The notes under the pieces were generated by a model, which was not told where the DNA came from, did no database searches, and saw only the letters and a list, made by a program, of their open reading frames with translations. Positions 5,720 through 12,747 of a stretch of DNA of 13,515 bases are shown here, piece by piece. The position numbers and the translations under genes were made by a program. Source of the stretch: Microbacteriaceae bacterium (GTDB lineage: Bacteria > Actinomycetota > Actinomycetes > Actinomycetales > Microbacteriaceae). The stretch is from positions 1-13,515 of the forward strand of contig JAKONM010000017.1 of NCBI GenBank assembly GCA_022701925.1. Direction: 5' to 3'. How positions within the stretch are numbered: position 1 is the stretch's first letter; the number at the start of each line of letters is the position of its first letter.

Positions 5720-6163
5720 ATGCCCACTCGCACCGCCCGCACCGCCTGGGACGGCGGCCTCCAGGACGGATCCGGCCAGGTCGAGCTCTCCAGCTCGAAG
5801 GTCGGCACCTACGACGTCTCGTTCCCGAAGCGCGCCGCCGACGACGCGCAGGGCACCACCAGCCCTGAGGAGCTCATCGCCGCGGCGCACAGCGCCTGCT
5901 TCGCGATGCAGTTCTCGAACGAGATCGCGGAGGCCGGCGGCACCCCGCAGTCGCTCGAGGTCACGGCCGACGTGAGCCTCGGCCCGGACAAGGACAACGG
6001 CGGCTTCAAGCTGACCGGCATCGCGCTGAAGGTGCGCGGCGAGGTCGAGGGCCTGGACGCCGAGGGCTTCAAGAAGGCCGCCGAGGCCGCGAAGGCCGGC
6101 TGCCCCGTCAGCAAGGCGCTCACCGGCGTCGACATCACGCTGGACGCCGCGCTGGTCGACTGA
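5720..6163 (+). CDS. OsmC family peroxiredoxin
   Basis: 147-aa OsmC/Ohr-superfamily protein, of normal length. These small homodimeric cytoplasmic thiol peroxidases reduce organic hydroperoxides. Both reactive cysteines are in place: C60 in AAHSACFAMQFS and C128 in AGCPVSKAL; the TSPEELIAAAHSACF helix start is typical of OsmC rather than Ohr. The N-terminal TAWDGGLQDGSG and SFPKR segments fit the domain-swapped beta part. Start ATG 5720 has a clear Shine-Dalgarno. It sits downstream of DUF2236 but is separated by a hairpin, so co-transcription is uncertain. It converges on the corA-like gene. The substrate range and the thiol or lipoyl reductant are not evident from sequence. Confidence 0.93.
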   Translation: MPTRTARTAWDGGLQDGSGQVELSSSKVGTYDVSFPKRAADDAQGTTSPEELIAAAHSACFAMQFSNEIAEAGGTPQSLEVTADVSLGPDKDNGGFKLTGIALKVRGEVEGLDAEGFKKAAEAAKAGCPVSKALTGVDITLDAALVD

Positions 6164-6174
6164 CCTTCCGGGAC

Positions 6175-6211
6175 CCGCGCCGCCCCGCCCCGCTCGGGCG
6201 CGGCGGCGCGG
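6175..6211. terminator. Long hairpin between convergent OsmC and CorA genes
   Basis: CCGCGCCGCC (6175-6184) pairs with 6202-6211, then after a C/C mismatch CGCCC (6186-6190) pairs with GGGCG (6196-6200) around a 5-nt loop. It fills most of the 48-bp gap and abuts the CorA stop codon at 6212-6214. It is likely a bidirectional terminator. Confidence 0.72.
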
Positions 6212-7228
6212 TCACAGCCAGTTGCGGCGCTTGAAGCCGAAGTACAGGGCCAGCCCCAGCGAGAGCATGATCAGCAGGGCGAGCGGGTAGCCGAACGGCA
6301 GCTCCAGCTCGGGCATGTACTTGAAGTTCATGCCCCAGATGGAGGCGAGCGAGGCCGGGAAGAACCCGATCGCCGCCCAGGAGGACACCTTCTTCACCTG
6401 GTTGCCCTGCTCCAGGGAGTCGCGGCTCAACCGCTCCATGGCCTCGTTCTGGCGCTGCGCCACCAGGGTCGAGTTCACCGTCAGCGCGTTCTGCAGCAGC
6501 AGGCGGAACCCCTCCACCCGCTCGTCGATGCGGGTCACGTGGTCCAGCACGTCGCGGAGCCCCCGCCGCACCTCCAGCAGCGACTCGTCGCCCTCCAGGT
6601 CGGCGCGCACCTCCTCGATCAGGCCGCGCAGGGGCTGGATGGCGCGCTGGAAGGTCACGACCTCGCGGGTCAGCTGGTAGATGCGCTGCGACACCGAGGC
6701 CTCGCCGCCGAACAGCTGGTCCTCGATCTCGTCGATGTCGTTCTCGAGGCCCTTCACCACCGGGGCGTAGTCGTCGACCACCTGGTCGGCGACGGCGTAG
6801 AGCACCGCCAGAGGACCGGCCGCCAGCAGGTGCGGCTCCGACTCCAGGCGGGCCCGCACCGCCTTCAGGTCCGGCGCCTCCGCGTGCCGGATCACGACGA
6901 TGAAGTCCGGCCCGAGGAACACGTCGACCTCGCCGAAGTCGACGCGCTCGTCCGCGTCCACGTACCGCGCGGGCCGCAGCACCATGAAGCGGTCGGTGCC
7001 GTAGCGCTCGATCTTGGGGCGCTGGTGGCCCTCCATCGCGTCCTCGACGGCGAGCGGGTGCAGCGAGAACTCGTCCGCGACCGCGCGCAGCTCGTCCTCC
7101 GACGGCCGGTACATGCCGATCCAGCCGAAGCCGCCGCGCTCGCGCACCAGGTCGTAGGTCGTCGACAGGTCCGCCGGGTCCGCCGTGCGCCGGCCGTCCA
7201 CGTACACCGCGTTGTCGATGATGGGCAC
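6212..7228 (-). CDS. corA: CorA family magnesium/cobalt transporter
   Basis: 338-aa CorA-type divalent-cation channel, which forms a membrane pentamer for Mg2+ (also Co2+ or Ni2+) uptake. Seen: an N-terminal alpha/beta cytoplasmic domain (about 1-150, with HPLAVEDAMEGHQRPKIERYG), a long helical stalk (about 150-280), TM1 (about 281-298) ending in the signature GMNF (299-302) followed by MPEL, TM2 (about 312-332), and a basic C-terminal tail KRRNWL. Length and topology are standard. The start is GTG 7228: TAGGGT lies 8 nt upstream and there is no Shine-Dalgarno, so it is probably leaderless. It is divergent from the type III PKS operon and shares a 77-bp promoter region that carries a dyad over its -10. 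ZntB-like zinc transport is a less likely alternative. Confidence 0.93.
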   Translation of the reverse strand: MPIIDNAVYVDGRRTADPADLSTTYDLVRERGGFGWIGMYRPSEDELRAVADEFSLHPLAVEDAMEGHQRPKIERYGTDRFMVLRPARYVDADERVDFGEVDVFLGPDFIVVIRHAEAPDLKAVRARLESEPHLLAAGPLAVLYAVADQVVDDYAPVVKGLENDIDEIEDQLFGGEASVSQRIYQLTREVVTFQRAIQPLRGLIEEVRADLEGDESLLEVRRGLRDVLDHVTRIDERVEGFRLLLQNALTVNSTLVAQRQNEAMERLSRDSLEQGNQVKKVSSWAAIGFFPASLASIWGMNFKYMPELELPFGYPLALLIMLSLGLALYFGFKRRNWL

Positions 7229-7305
7229 GACTGCGGACCCTAGCCCCGCTGGGGGTCCGCCCGCGGGACGCGGAGGGCCCTGCGGCAGCGGGTACCGTTC
7301 GGCGG
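7229..7305. promoter_or_regulatory. Divergent leaderless promoters of corA and the PKS operon, with dyad
   Basis: Minus strand: TAGGGT at 7242-7237, 8 nt before GTG 7228. Plus strand: TACCGT at 7293-7298, 7 nt before GTG 7306. An inverted repeat, GCGGACCC (7233-7240) and GGGTCCGC (7253-7260), overlaps the corA -10; its half-site centres are 20 bp apart, about two helical turns. That is a plausible repressor geometry. An M-box-like Mg2+ riboswitch is excluded, since there is almost no leader. Confidence 0.55.
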
Positions 7306-8385
7306 GTGTCCCGCATCGCCGCCGTCGCGACGGCGCTGCCGCAGCACGCCTACCCGCAGGCCGCCATCACCGACGTGATCGCGCCGCTGGTCACCGCGGA
7401 CCCGAAGCGGCAGGCGCTGCTGCGGCGCCTGCACGCGTCCGCCCGCGTCGCCACCCGCCACCTGGTGCTGCCGCTCGAGCAGTACCGCGACGCCGCGACC
7501 TTCGGGCAGACGAACGACCGGTTCGTGTCGGAGGCGACCGCGCTGGCCTCCAGGGCCGTGACGGAGGCGCTGGGCCGGGCGGGCGTCGCCGCGGACCAGG
7601 TCGACCTGGTCGTCTTCACCTCGGTGACCGGGGTGTCCGCGCCCAGCGTCGACGCCCTGCTGGTGCCGCTGGTCGGCCTGCGCGACGACGTGAAGCGGAT
7701 GCCCATGTTCGGGCTCGGCTGCGTGGCGGGCGCCAGCGGCATCGCGCGGGTGCACGACTACCTGGCCGGGCACCCCGACGGCGTCGCCCTGCTGGTGTCG
7801 GCGGAGCTGTGCTCCCTGACCGTGCAGCACGACGACGACTCCATGGACAACCTGGTCGCCAGCGGCCTCTTCGGCGACGGCGCCGCCGCGGTGGTCATGG
7901 TCGGGGACGCGCACCCGGCCCGCGGACCGCAGGTCGTGGCCACCCGCAGCCGCCTCTACCCGGGCAGCCGCGACGTGATCGGCTTCCGGCCGAGCGAGAC
8001 CGGGTTCCGGGTCGTGCTCACCGCCGGGGTCGTGGAGGTCATCGACGCGAACTTCGCCCGCGACGCCCGCGCCTTCCTGGCCGGCAACGGGCTCACCGTG
8101 CCGCAGGTCGACGCCTGGGTCGCCCACCCCGGCGGCCCGAAGGTGCTCGACGCCTTCTCGCGCGGCCTCGACCTGCCCGACGGCGCCCTCGACCGCAGCT
8201 GGGCGTCGATGGCGAGCGTCGGCAACCTGTCGTCCTCCAGCGTGCTGTTCGTGCTCGCCGAGGAGCTGGCGGCGGGCCACGCCTCCGGCGCCCACGGCCT
8301 GCTGTTCGCGCTGGGGCCGGGGGTCAGCGCCGAGTTCGTGCTGCTGCGGTGGCCGGTCGCCGTGCCCGCGCTGGCGGCGGCCTGA
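7306..8385 (+). CDS. Type III polyketide synthase (chalcone/stilbene synthase family)
   Basis: 359-aa ketosynthase of the chalcone synthase superfamily. The Cys-His-Asn triad is complete: C139 in FGLGCVAGASG, H274 in WVAHPGGPKVLDA and N307 in ASVGNLSSSSV; the GPG loop is at 337-339. Such enzymes extend an acyl-CoA starter with malonyl-CoA and cyclise it to pyrones, resorcinols or related aromatics. The start unit cannot be read from sequence, but the coupling to an ICMT-like methyltransferase points to alkylpyrones or alkylresorcinols, as in Bacillus bpsA-bpsB and Streptomyces srs. GTG 7306 is chosen because TACCGT lies 7 nt upstream (leaderless) and the sequence begins with the typical beta strand. 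First gene of a three-gene operon. An RppA-like naphthalene synthase is a less favoured alternative. Confidence 0.93.
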   Translation: MSRIAAVATALPQHAYPQAAITDVIAPLVTADPKRQALLRRLHASARVATRHLVLPLEQYRDAATFGQTNDRFVSEATALASRAVTEALGRAGVAADQVDLVVFTSVTGVSAPSVDALLVPLVGLRDDVKRMPMFGLGCVAGASGIARVHDYLAGHPDGVALLVSAELCSLTVQHDDDSMDNLVASGLFGDGAAAVVMVGDAHPARGPQVVATRSRLYPGSRDVIGFRPSETGFRVVLTAGVVEVIDANFARDARAFLAGNGLTVPQVDAWVAHPGGPKVLDAFSRGLDLPDGALDRSWASMASVGNLSSSSVLFVLAEELAAGHASGAHGLLFALGPGVSAEFVLLRWPVAVPALAAA

Positions 8386-8387
8386 CG

Positions 8388-8942
8388 GTGGCGGAGTTCG
8401 GGACGCCGGCCTGGTGGCTGGCCTACGGCTGCTACGCGGTGCTGCTGGCCGGCACGGCCGCCGAGCGCATCGCCGAGTTGATCGTGTCGACCCGCAACGC
8501 GCGGTGGGCGTTCCAGCAAGGCGGCGTGGAGTCGGGCCGCGGCCACTTCCCGCCGATGGTCGCGCTGCACACGGGCCTGCTGCTGGCCTGCGCCGTCGAG
8601 CCGCTGCTCGCGGGCCGGCCCTTCCTGGCGTGGCTGTCGGTGCCCGCGGCGGTGCTGGCGATCGCCTGCCAGGGCCTGCGCTGGTGGTGCATCGGCGTGC
8701 TCGGCCGACGCTGGAACACGCGGATCGTCGTGGTGCCCGGCCTGCCGCTGGTGCGCCGCGGCCCCTATCGCTTCCTGCCGCACCCGAACTACGTGGTCGT
8801 GGCGCTGGAGGGCGTCGTGCTGCCGCTCGCCGGCACCGCCTGGGTCACCGCGGTCGTCTTCACCGCGCTGAACGCGGTGCTGCTGCTGGGCTTCCGCATC
8901 CCGGCCGAGGAGCGCGCGCTGCGGGCGGCGGCGACCGCGTGA
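8388..8942 (+). CDS. Isoprenylcysteine carboxyl methyltransferase (ICMT) family membrane protein
   Basis: 184-aa polytopic membrane protein with about five hydrophobic segments (about 8-25, 57-75, 79-98, 137-148 and 150-168). The C-terminal half has the ICMT/PEMT signature: GPYRFLPHPNY (125-135), E141, and RIPAEERAL (170-178), the S-adenosylmethionine-binding region. Bacteria lack the eukaryotic prenyl-protein substrates; family members next to type III PKS genes, such as Bacillus BpsB, O-methylate the alkylpyrone product, and this is the inferred role. GTG 8388 starts 2 nt after the PKS stop with no Shine-Dalgarno, so translation is probably coupled. Its stop overlaps the next gene's start by 4 nt. 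Confidence 0.88.
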   Translation: MAEFGTPAWWLAYGCYAVLLAGTAAERIAELIVSTRNARWAFQQGGVESGRGHFPPMVALHTGLLLACAVEPLLAGRPFLAWLSVPAAVLAIACQGLRWWCIGVLGRRWNTRIVVVPGLPLVRRGPYRFLPHPNYVVVALEGVVLPLAGTAWVTAVVFTALNAVLLLGFRIPAEERALRAAATA

Positions 8943-9439
8943 CGGAGCTCCGCGTCCGCCCGATCACGGAGCCGGACTGGGCGGCGTGGAAGGCGCTGCG
9001 CCTCGAGATGCTGGCCGACACCCCGATCGCCTACCTGGAGACCCTGGCGACGGCGCGCGCGTACCCCGACTCGCACTGGCGGCGGCAGGCCCGCGGCCGC
9101 GGCGACGCGCTGCGGCTGGTCGCGGAGGCGCCGGACGGGCGCTGGCTCGGGACCATGGGCGGCGTGCTGGCCGGCGGCACGGCGACGCTGGTCGCCGTCT
9201 ACGTCACCCCGACCGCGCGCGGCCGGCGGGCGGGCGTCACCGACGCGCTGCTCGACCGCGTCGAGGCGTGGGCCCTGCGGCACGGCGACCAGCTGCGGCT
9301 GGAGGTCAACGAGCTGAACGGCCGCGCGATCGCGGCCTACGAGTCGCGCGGCTTCTTCCGCACCGGGCGCACCAGCCCCTATCCGCTCGAGCCGCCTTCG
9401 CTCGAGCTGGAGATGGTCAAGCCGCTGCGCGTGCACTGA
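8939..9439 (+). CDS. GNAT family N-acetyltransferase
   Basis: 166-aa single-domain GNAT protein that would transfer an acetyl group from acetyl-CoA to an amine. Seen: beta strand LRVRPITEPDWAAWKALR, motif A around 85-105 (VAVYVTPTARGRRAGVTDALL), and motif B NELNGRAIAAYESRGF (124-139). In the acetyl-CoA loop the fourth position of RxxGxG is Arg (R97) instead of Gly, which is a mild deviation. GTG 8939 overlaps the methyltransferase stop (GTGA), so it is the third, translationally coupled member of the PKS operon. Its substrate is unknown: it could modify a precursor, give self-protection, or act on something unrelated to the polyketide. A GC hairpin follows. Confidence 0.88.
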   Translation: MTELRVRPITEPDWAAWKALRLEMLADTPIAYLETLATARAYPDSHWRRQARGRGDALRLVAEAPDGRWLGTMGGVLAGGTATLVAVYVTPTARGRRAGVTDALLDRVEAWALRHGDQLRLEVNELNGRAIAAYESRGFFRTGRTSPYPLEPPSLELEMVKPLRVH

Positions 9440-9470
9440 GCGCGCGGGCCCGTCCGCATCCCGTGCACGC

Positions 9471-9487
9471 CTGCGGGCTCCCCGCGG
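9471..9487 (+). terminator. Hairpin after the PKS operon
   Basis: CTGCGGG (9471-9477) pairs with CCCGCGG (9481-9487), with one G-U pair and a CTC loop. It lies 31 nt after the GNAT stop and about 40 nt before the dinB start. No U-tract follows. It is a plausible end of the three-gene operon. Confidence 0.4.
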
Positions 9488-9510
9488 TTCCGCGTGTCGG
9501 CGGGGCGCGG

Positions 9511-9519
9511 GATGATGGT
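9511..9519 (+). promoter_or_regulatory. -10-like boxes for dinB
   Basis: GATGAT (9511-9516) lies 7 nt before GTG 9524 and the overlapping GATGGT (9514-9519) lies 7 nt before GTG 9527. Either fits the leaderless pattern of the window. No LexA-type box is evident nearby by eye. Confidence 0.4.
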
Positions 9520-9526
9520 CGCCGTG

Positions 9527-10777
9527 GTGTCGAAGGGCGGGCAGGGCGAGCGGCAGGTCTCCGCCTCCGGCGTCGACAGCTCCCGCGCCACCGTGCTGCA
9601 CGTCGACATGGACGCGTTCTTCGCGTCGGTCGAGCTGCTGGAGCACCCCGAGCTGGTGCACCGGCCGGTGATCATCGGCCACGAGGGCGGCCGCGGCGTG
9701 GTCACCTCCGCGAACTACGCCGCCCGCCGCTTCGGCGTGCGGTCCGCGATGCCGGTGGCCCGCGCGCTGCGGCTGTGCCCGCAGGCGGTGGTCCTGCGGC
9801 CCCACCATGCGAAGTACCGCGACGCCTCGCAGGAGGTCATGGCGATCTTCCGCGACGTGACGCCGCTGGTCGAGCCGCTCTCGATCGACGAGGCCTTCCT
9901 CGACGTGGCGGGCGCGGTGCGGCTGTTCGGCCCGCCGGCGCAGATCGCCGCGGCGCTGCGCGAGCGGGTGCACCGGCAGACGGGCCTCACCTGCTCCGTG
10001 GGCGCGGGCGCCACGAAGTTCATCGCCAAGCTGGCCTCCACCCGCGCCAAGCCCGACGGCCTGCTCGTCGTGCCGCCGGAGCAGACGCTGGAGTTCCTGC
10101 ACCCGCTGCCCATCGACGCGCTCTGGGGCGTCGGGCCGTCCACCCGCGACGCCCTGCTGCGGCGGGGCATCAGGACGGTGCGCGACCTGGCGGAGACGCC
10201 GCCGCACGTGCTGACCGGCTGGATCGGCGCCGGCGCCGGCGGCAAGCTGCACGACCTGGCGTGGGGCCGCGACCCGCGCCGGGTGCACACCGGCCGCACC
10301 GAGAAGAGCATCGGCCACGAGAACACGTTCGGCGTCGACGTGCGCGACGTCGACGCGCTGCGGCGGGAGCTGCTGGACCAGGCCGACCGCGTCGCGGTGC
10401 GGCTGCGGCAGGGCGGCCACCGCGCCCGCACCGTCTCGCTCAAGGTGCGGTTCGCCGACTTCACCACCATCACCCGGTCGCACACGCTGCCCGAGGCCAC
10501 CGACCTGGCCCGGCGCATCCACGAGGAGACGACCTCGCTGCTCGAGGCGGCCGACCTGCGCGGCCGCGCCGTGCGGCTGCTCGGCACCCGCGGCGAGCAG
10601 CTGGTCGACGCGGACGACGAGGTGCCGGGCCTCTGGAGCGACGACGAGCAGTGGCGCGGCGCCGAGACGGCGTCGGACCGTGCGGTGCTGCGGTTCGGCC
10701 GGGGTGCGGTGCAGCCGGCCGCCCTGCTGTCGCCGCGCCGCGACCGGCGCGAACGTCTGGCCGACGGGGCGCCCTGA
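9527..10777 (+). CDS. dinB: DNA polymerase IV (Y-family, DinB)
   Basis: 416-aa Y-family translesion polymerase, copying damaged templates with low fidelity. Seen (numbered from GTG 9527): palm motif HVDMDAFFASVE with D27 and steric-gate F32, the second catalytic motif SIDEAFLD (D121, E122), SVGAGATKFIAKLAS, the thumb helix-hairpin-helix ALWGVGPSTRDALLRRGI, and a little-finger domain from KSIGHENTF to about 370. The C-terminal tail, with RFGRGAV, is typical of actinobacterial homologues; no clear beta-clamp box of the QLxLF type is visible at the very end. Start is uncertain: in-frame GTG or ATG codons at 9494, 9512, 9515 and 9524 are possible, and 9527 is preferred for its leaderless spacing. 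The downstream membrane-protein gene begins 1 nt after its stop. Confidence 0.95.
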   Translation: MSKGGQGERQVSASGVDSSRATVLHVDMDAFFASVELLEHPELVHRPVIIGHEGGRGVVTSANYAARRFGVRSAMPVARALRLCPQAVVLRPHHAKYRDASQEVMAIFRDVTPLVEPLSIDEAFLDVAGAVRLFGPPAQIAAALRERVHRQTGLTCSVGAGATKFIAKLASTRAKPDGLLVVPPEQTLEFLHPLPIDALWGVGPSTRDALLRRGIRTVRDLAETPPHVLTGWIGAGAGGKLHDLAWGRDPRRVHTGRTEKSIGHENTFGVDVRDVDALRRELLDQADRVAVRLRQGGHRARTVSLKVRFADFTTITRSHTLPEATDLARRIHEETTSLLEAADLRGRAVRLLGTRGEQLVDADDEVPGLWSDDEQWRGAETASDRAVLRFGRGAVQPAALLSPRRDRRERLADGAP

Positions 10778-10778
10778 G

Positions 10779-12683
10779 GTGGAGACGCTGCGCAGGGACG
10801 CCCGGCGGCTCCGCCGCGAGCACCTCGAGGAGCCGGAGGACGTGCGTCGGCCGGCACCGCCCTCCCCGGTGGTCGCAGCGCTCTCGTTGCTGCCGGGGCT
10901 GGTCGCCCTGGTGCTGGTGCAGGCCGCCGGGCCGGCCGGGCAGCAGGTGCCCGCGGGCCCGGCCCGCTTCGACCTGGCCGCCGCCTGGCTGACGGGCGAG
11001 CCGGGCGCGCTGGCCGGCGCCGCGCCCCATCCGGCGCTGATCGGGCGGGTGCAGCTGGGCCTGCTGCTGCGCGCGGCGCAGACCCTGCAGAGCTCCTCCG
11101 TGCTGTCCGCGGCGCAGCTGGTGCTGCTGGTCCTGGCCGTCGTGCAGGCCCTGCTGGTGTGGCTGCTGCTGCGCCGCCTCGGCTGCGGTCCGGTGCCGGC
11201 GGGGCTCGCCGTCGCGGTGCTGGGCGTCGCGCCCGCCGCGGTCCTCGCGCACGGCGGCGTCTCCGCGGCCGGCGTCGCGGCCGTCTGGCTGCTGCTGGCC
11301 GCCCTGCTCGTCGACCGGCAGCACCCCGCCGCGTCGGCCGCGGCGGGTGCGGCCGCCGTGCTCGGGGTGCTCGCCTTCCCGCCCGCCCTGCTGCCGGCGC
11401 TGGTGCTGGCCGCCGCGGTGCGCCGCCGGGTGCGCCCCGTCCCCGTCGGTGCCGGAGCGGCGGCGGCGGTGCTCGTCGTCGCCGCGCTCGCGACCGCGGC
11501 GGCGCTCCAGACGGCGACCGACGCCTCCCGGGCGCTCGACGCCGTCGGCGCGGCGCAGCCGCTGCTGACCGGGGGAGCGGCGTCGCTCGCGACCTGGGCG
11601 ACCACCGACCCGCTGGGCCTGCTGATCGGCGTCGTCGCGGTCGTGGCGGCGTCGCTCGGACGGCCCGCCCTCGGCGTCGCGGCCGCGGTGGTCGCCGCCG
11701 CATCCCTCTGGCCGCTCGGCGCCGACCCGGTCGGCCCGCTCGTGCTGCTGCTGGTGCTGTCGGGCGTCGCGGTCGGCCTCACCGCGGAGCGGGCGGTCCA
11801 CGCGCTGCTGCAGCCGGTGTTCCGCCGCAGCCTGGTCGGCTCCGGGTGGCTCATGGGGGTCGGCGGGCTGCTGCTGGTCTCGGTCGTGGTCGCGCTGACC
11901 GGCCTGCCCTCGCTGGTGCCGGGGGCCGACCGCCCGATGGCGCGCGCGCAGCGCTGGCTCGCGGGCAGCGTGCCGGCGGGCCAGACGGTGCTCGTGGGCC
12001 TCGGGGCCTGGCCCGACCTGCGCCGCGCCTCCTCGGCGGCGGTCGGCTGGTACGCGGCCCGCCCGGGCGCGACGGCGGTGCCCAGCTCCGAGCCCTGGTC
12101 GGCCGCCGACTACGTCGTGGCCGACCCCTCGCTCGACGGCATCCGCTCCCCGGCCGTGCGGGCGGCGCTCGCCCGCTCCGTGCCCGTGGCCCGCTTCGGG
12201 GCGGGGGAGGAGCGCCTGGTCGTGCGCGCCCTGCGCGCGCCGACCGCCTCCTCGTCCCCGTCGCCCTCCTCGACCGCGCCGTCCACGGCGGCCGAGCGCC
12301 GGGCGCGGCAGGCCCGCATCAGCACCGGCCGTCAGCTGGCGGCCAACGCCCGCATCGAGCTGACCGGCGAGGACCGCGCGCTGCTCACCGGCGGGGACGT
12401 CGACCAGCGGATCGCCCTGGTGCTCGCGCAGCTCGCCACCGAGCACCGGGTCGCCGTGGCCTCGTTCGGCACCGCCGCCGGCGACTCCTCCGGCGTCCGC
12501 ACCACGGTGCTGATCAGCGCGGTGGACGGCCGCAGGGTGCCCGCGGACGTGCAGCGCACCGGGGACCTGCTGCGCTTCCTCTCCGCGCTGCGGGACGACT
12601 TCGCCACCCGCTCGATCGACGCCAGCGCCGACGGCGTGACCGCGTCGTTCAGCCCCGACCCCGACTTCGAGTCCTCGTCGTGA
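10779..12683 (+). CDS. Polytopic membrane protein, GT-C glycosyltransferase-like, with large extracytoplasmic C-terminus
   Basis: 634-aa protein. A charged N-terminus (1-29) is followed by about ten hydrophobic helices (about 31-49, 111-131, 141-158, 163-178, 186-212, 223-243, 279-294, 297-313, 319-335 and 355-375), with a long first outer loop (50-110) containing FDLAAAWLTG. The region 384-485, with PMARAQRWLAGSVPAGQTVLVG and ADYVVADPSLDGIRS, resembles the periplasmic part of GT-C (family 39-like) mannosyl/arabinosyl-type enzymes. A Ser/Thr/Pro linker (488-505) then leads to a further domain (about 506-630). The usual acidic GT-C motif in loop 1 is not clear (only D65 and E74), so catalytic function is unproven. 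GTG 10779 follows the dinB stop by 1 nt, without Shine-Dalgarno. It is followed by a secreted DUF4397 gene, suggesting an envelope role. Confidence 0.75.
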   Translation: METLRRDARRLRREHLEEPEDVRRPAPPSPVVAALSLLPGLVALVLVQAAGPAGQQVPAGPARFDLAAAWLTGEPGALAGAAPHPALIGRVQLGLLLRAAQTLQSSSVLSAAQLVLLVLAVVQALLVWLLLRRLGCGPVPAGLAVAVLGVAPAAVLAHGGVSAAGVAAVWLLLAALLVDRQHPAASAAAGAAAVLGVLAFPPALLPALVLAAAVRRRVRPVPVGAGAAAAVLVVAALATAAALQTATDASRALDAVGAAQPLLTGGAASLATWATTDPLGLLIGVVAVVAASLGRPALGVAAAVVAAASLWPLGADPVGPLVLLLVLSGVAVGLTAERAVHALLQPVFRRSLVGSGWLMGVGGLLLVSVVVALTGLPSLVPGADRPMARAQRWLAGSVPAGQTVLVGLGAWPDLRRASSAAVGWYAARPGATAVPSSEPWSAADYVVADPSLDGIRSPAVRAALARSVPVARFGAGEERLVVRALRAPTASSSPSPSSTAPSTAAERRARQARISTGRQLAANARIELTGEDRALLTGGDVDQRIALVLAQLATEHRVAVASFGTAAGDSSGVRTTVLISAVDGRRVPADVQRTGDLLRFLSALRDDFATRSIDASADGVTASFSPDPDFESSS

Positions 12684-12736
12684 CCGGTCGCGGAGGGGAT
12701 CACCAGGCACCGCCGCCACCATGGAGCGGCCGAACT

Positions 12737-12743
12737 GAGGGAG
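12737..12743 (+). promoter_or_regulatory. Shine-Dalgarno of the DUF4397 gene
   Basis: GAGGGAG ends 4 nt before ATG 12748 and fixes this start. The 64-nt gap after the membrane-protein stop shows no convincing terminator or promoter, so the gene is probably read from the dinB operon. Confidence 0.6.
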
Positions 12744-12747
12744 AACG

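Noticed and set aside
5650..5868. A small frame starting at ATG 5650 after AGGAGG
   Set aside because: The AGGAGG is only 1 nt from the ATG, the frame overlaps the OsmC start out of frame, and the peptide is Arg/His/Pro-rich.
7229..7305. Mg2+ riboswitch upstream of corA
   Set aside because: The predicted transcript starts at or next to the GTG, leaving no leader to fold; the dyad there overlaps the promoter instead.
8789..11854. A 1021-codon open frame on the minus strand, antisense to the methyltransferase, GNAT, dinB and membrane-protein genes
   Set aside because: The translation is Arg/Ala/Pro/Ser-rich low-complexity sequence with no family motif, and it lies opposite genes with clear catalytic motifs. 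Long antisense frames are expected at this GC content.
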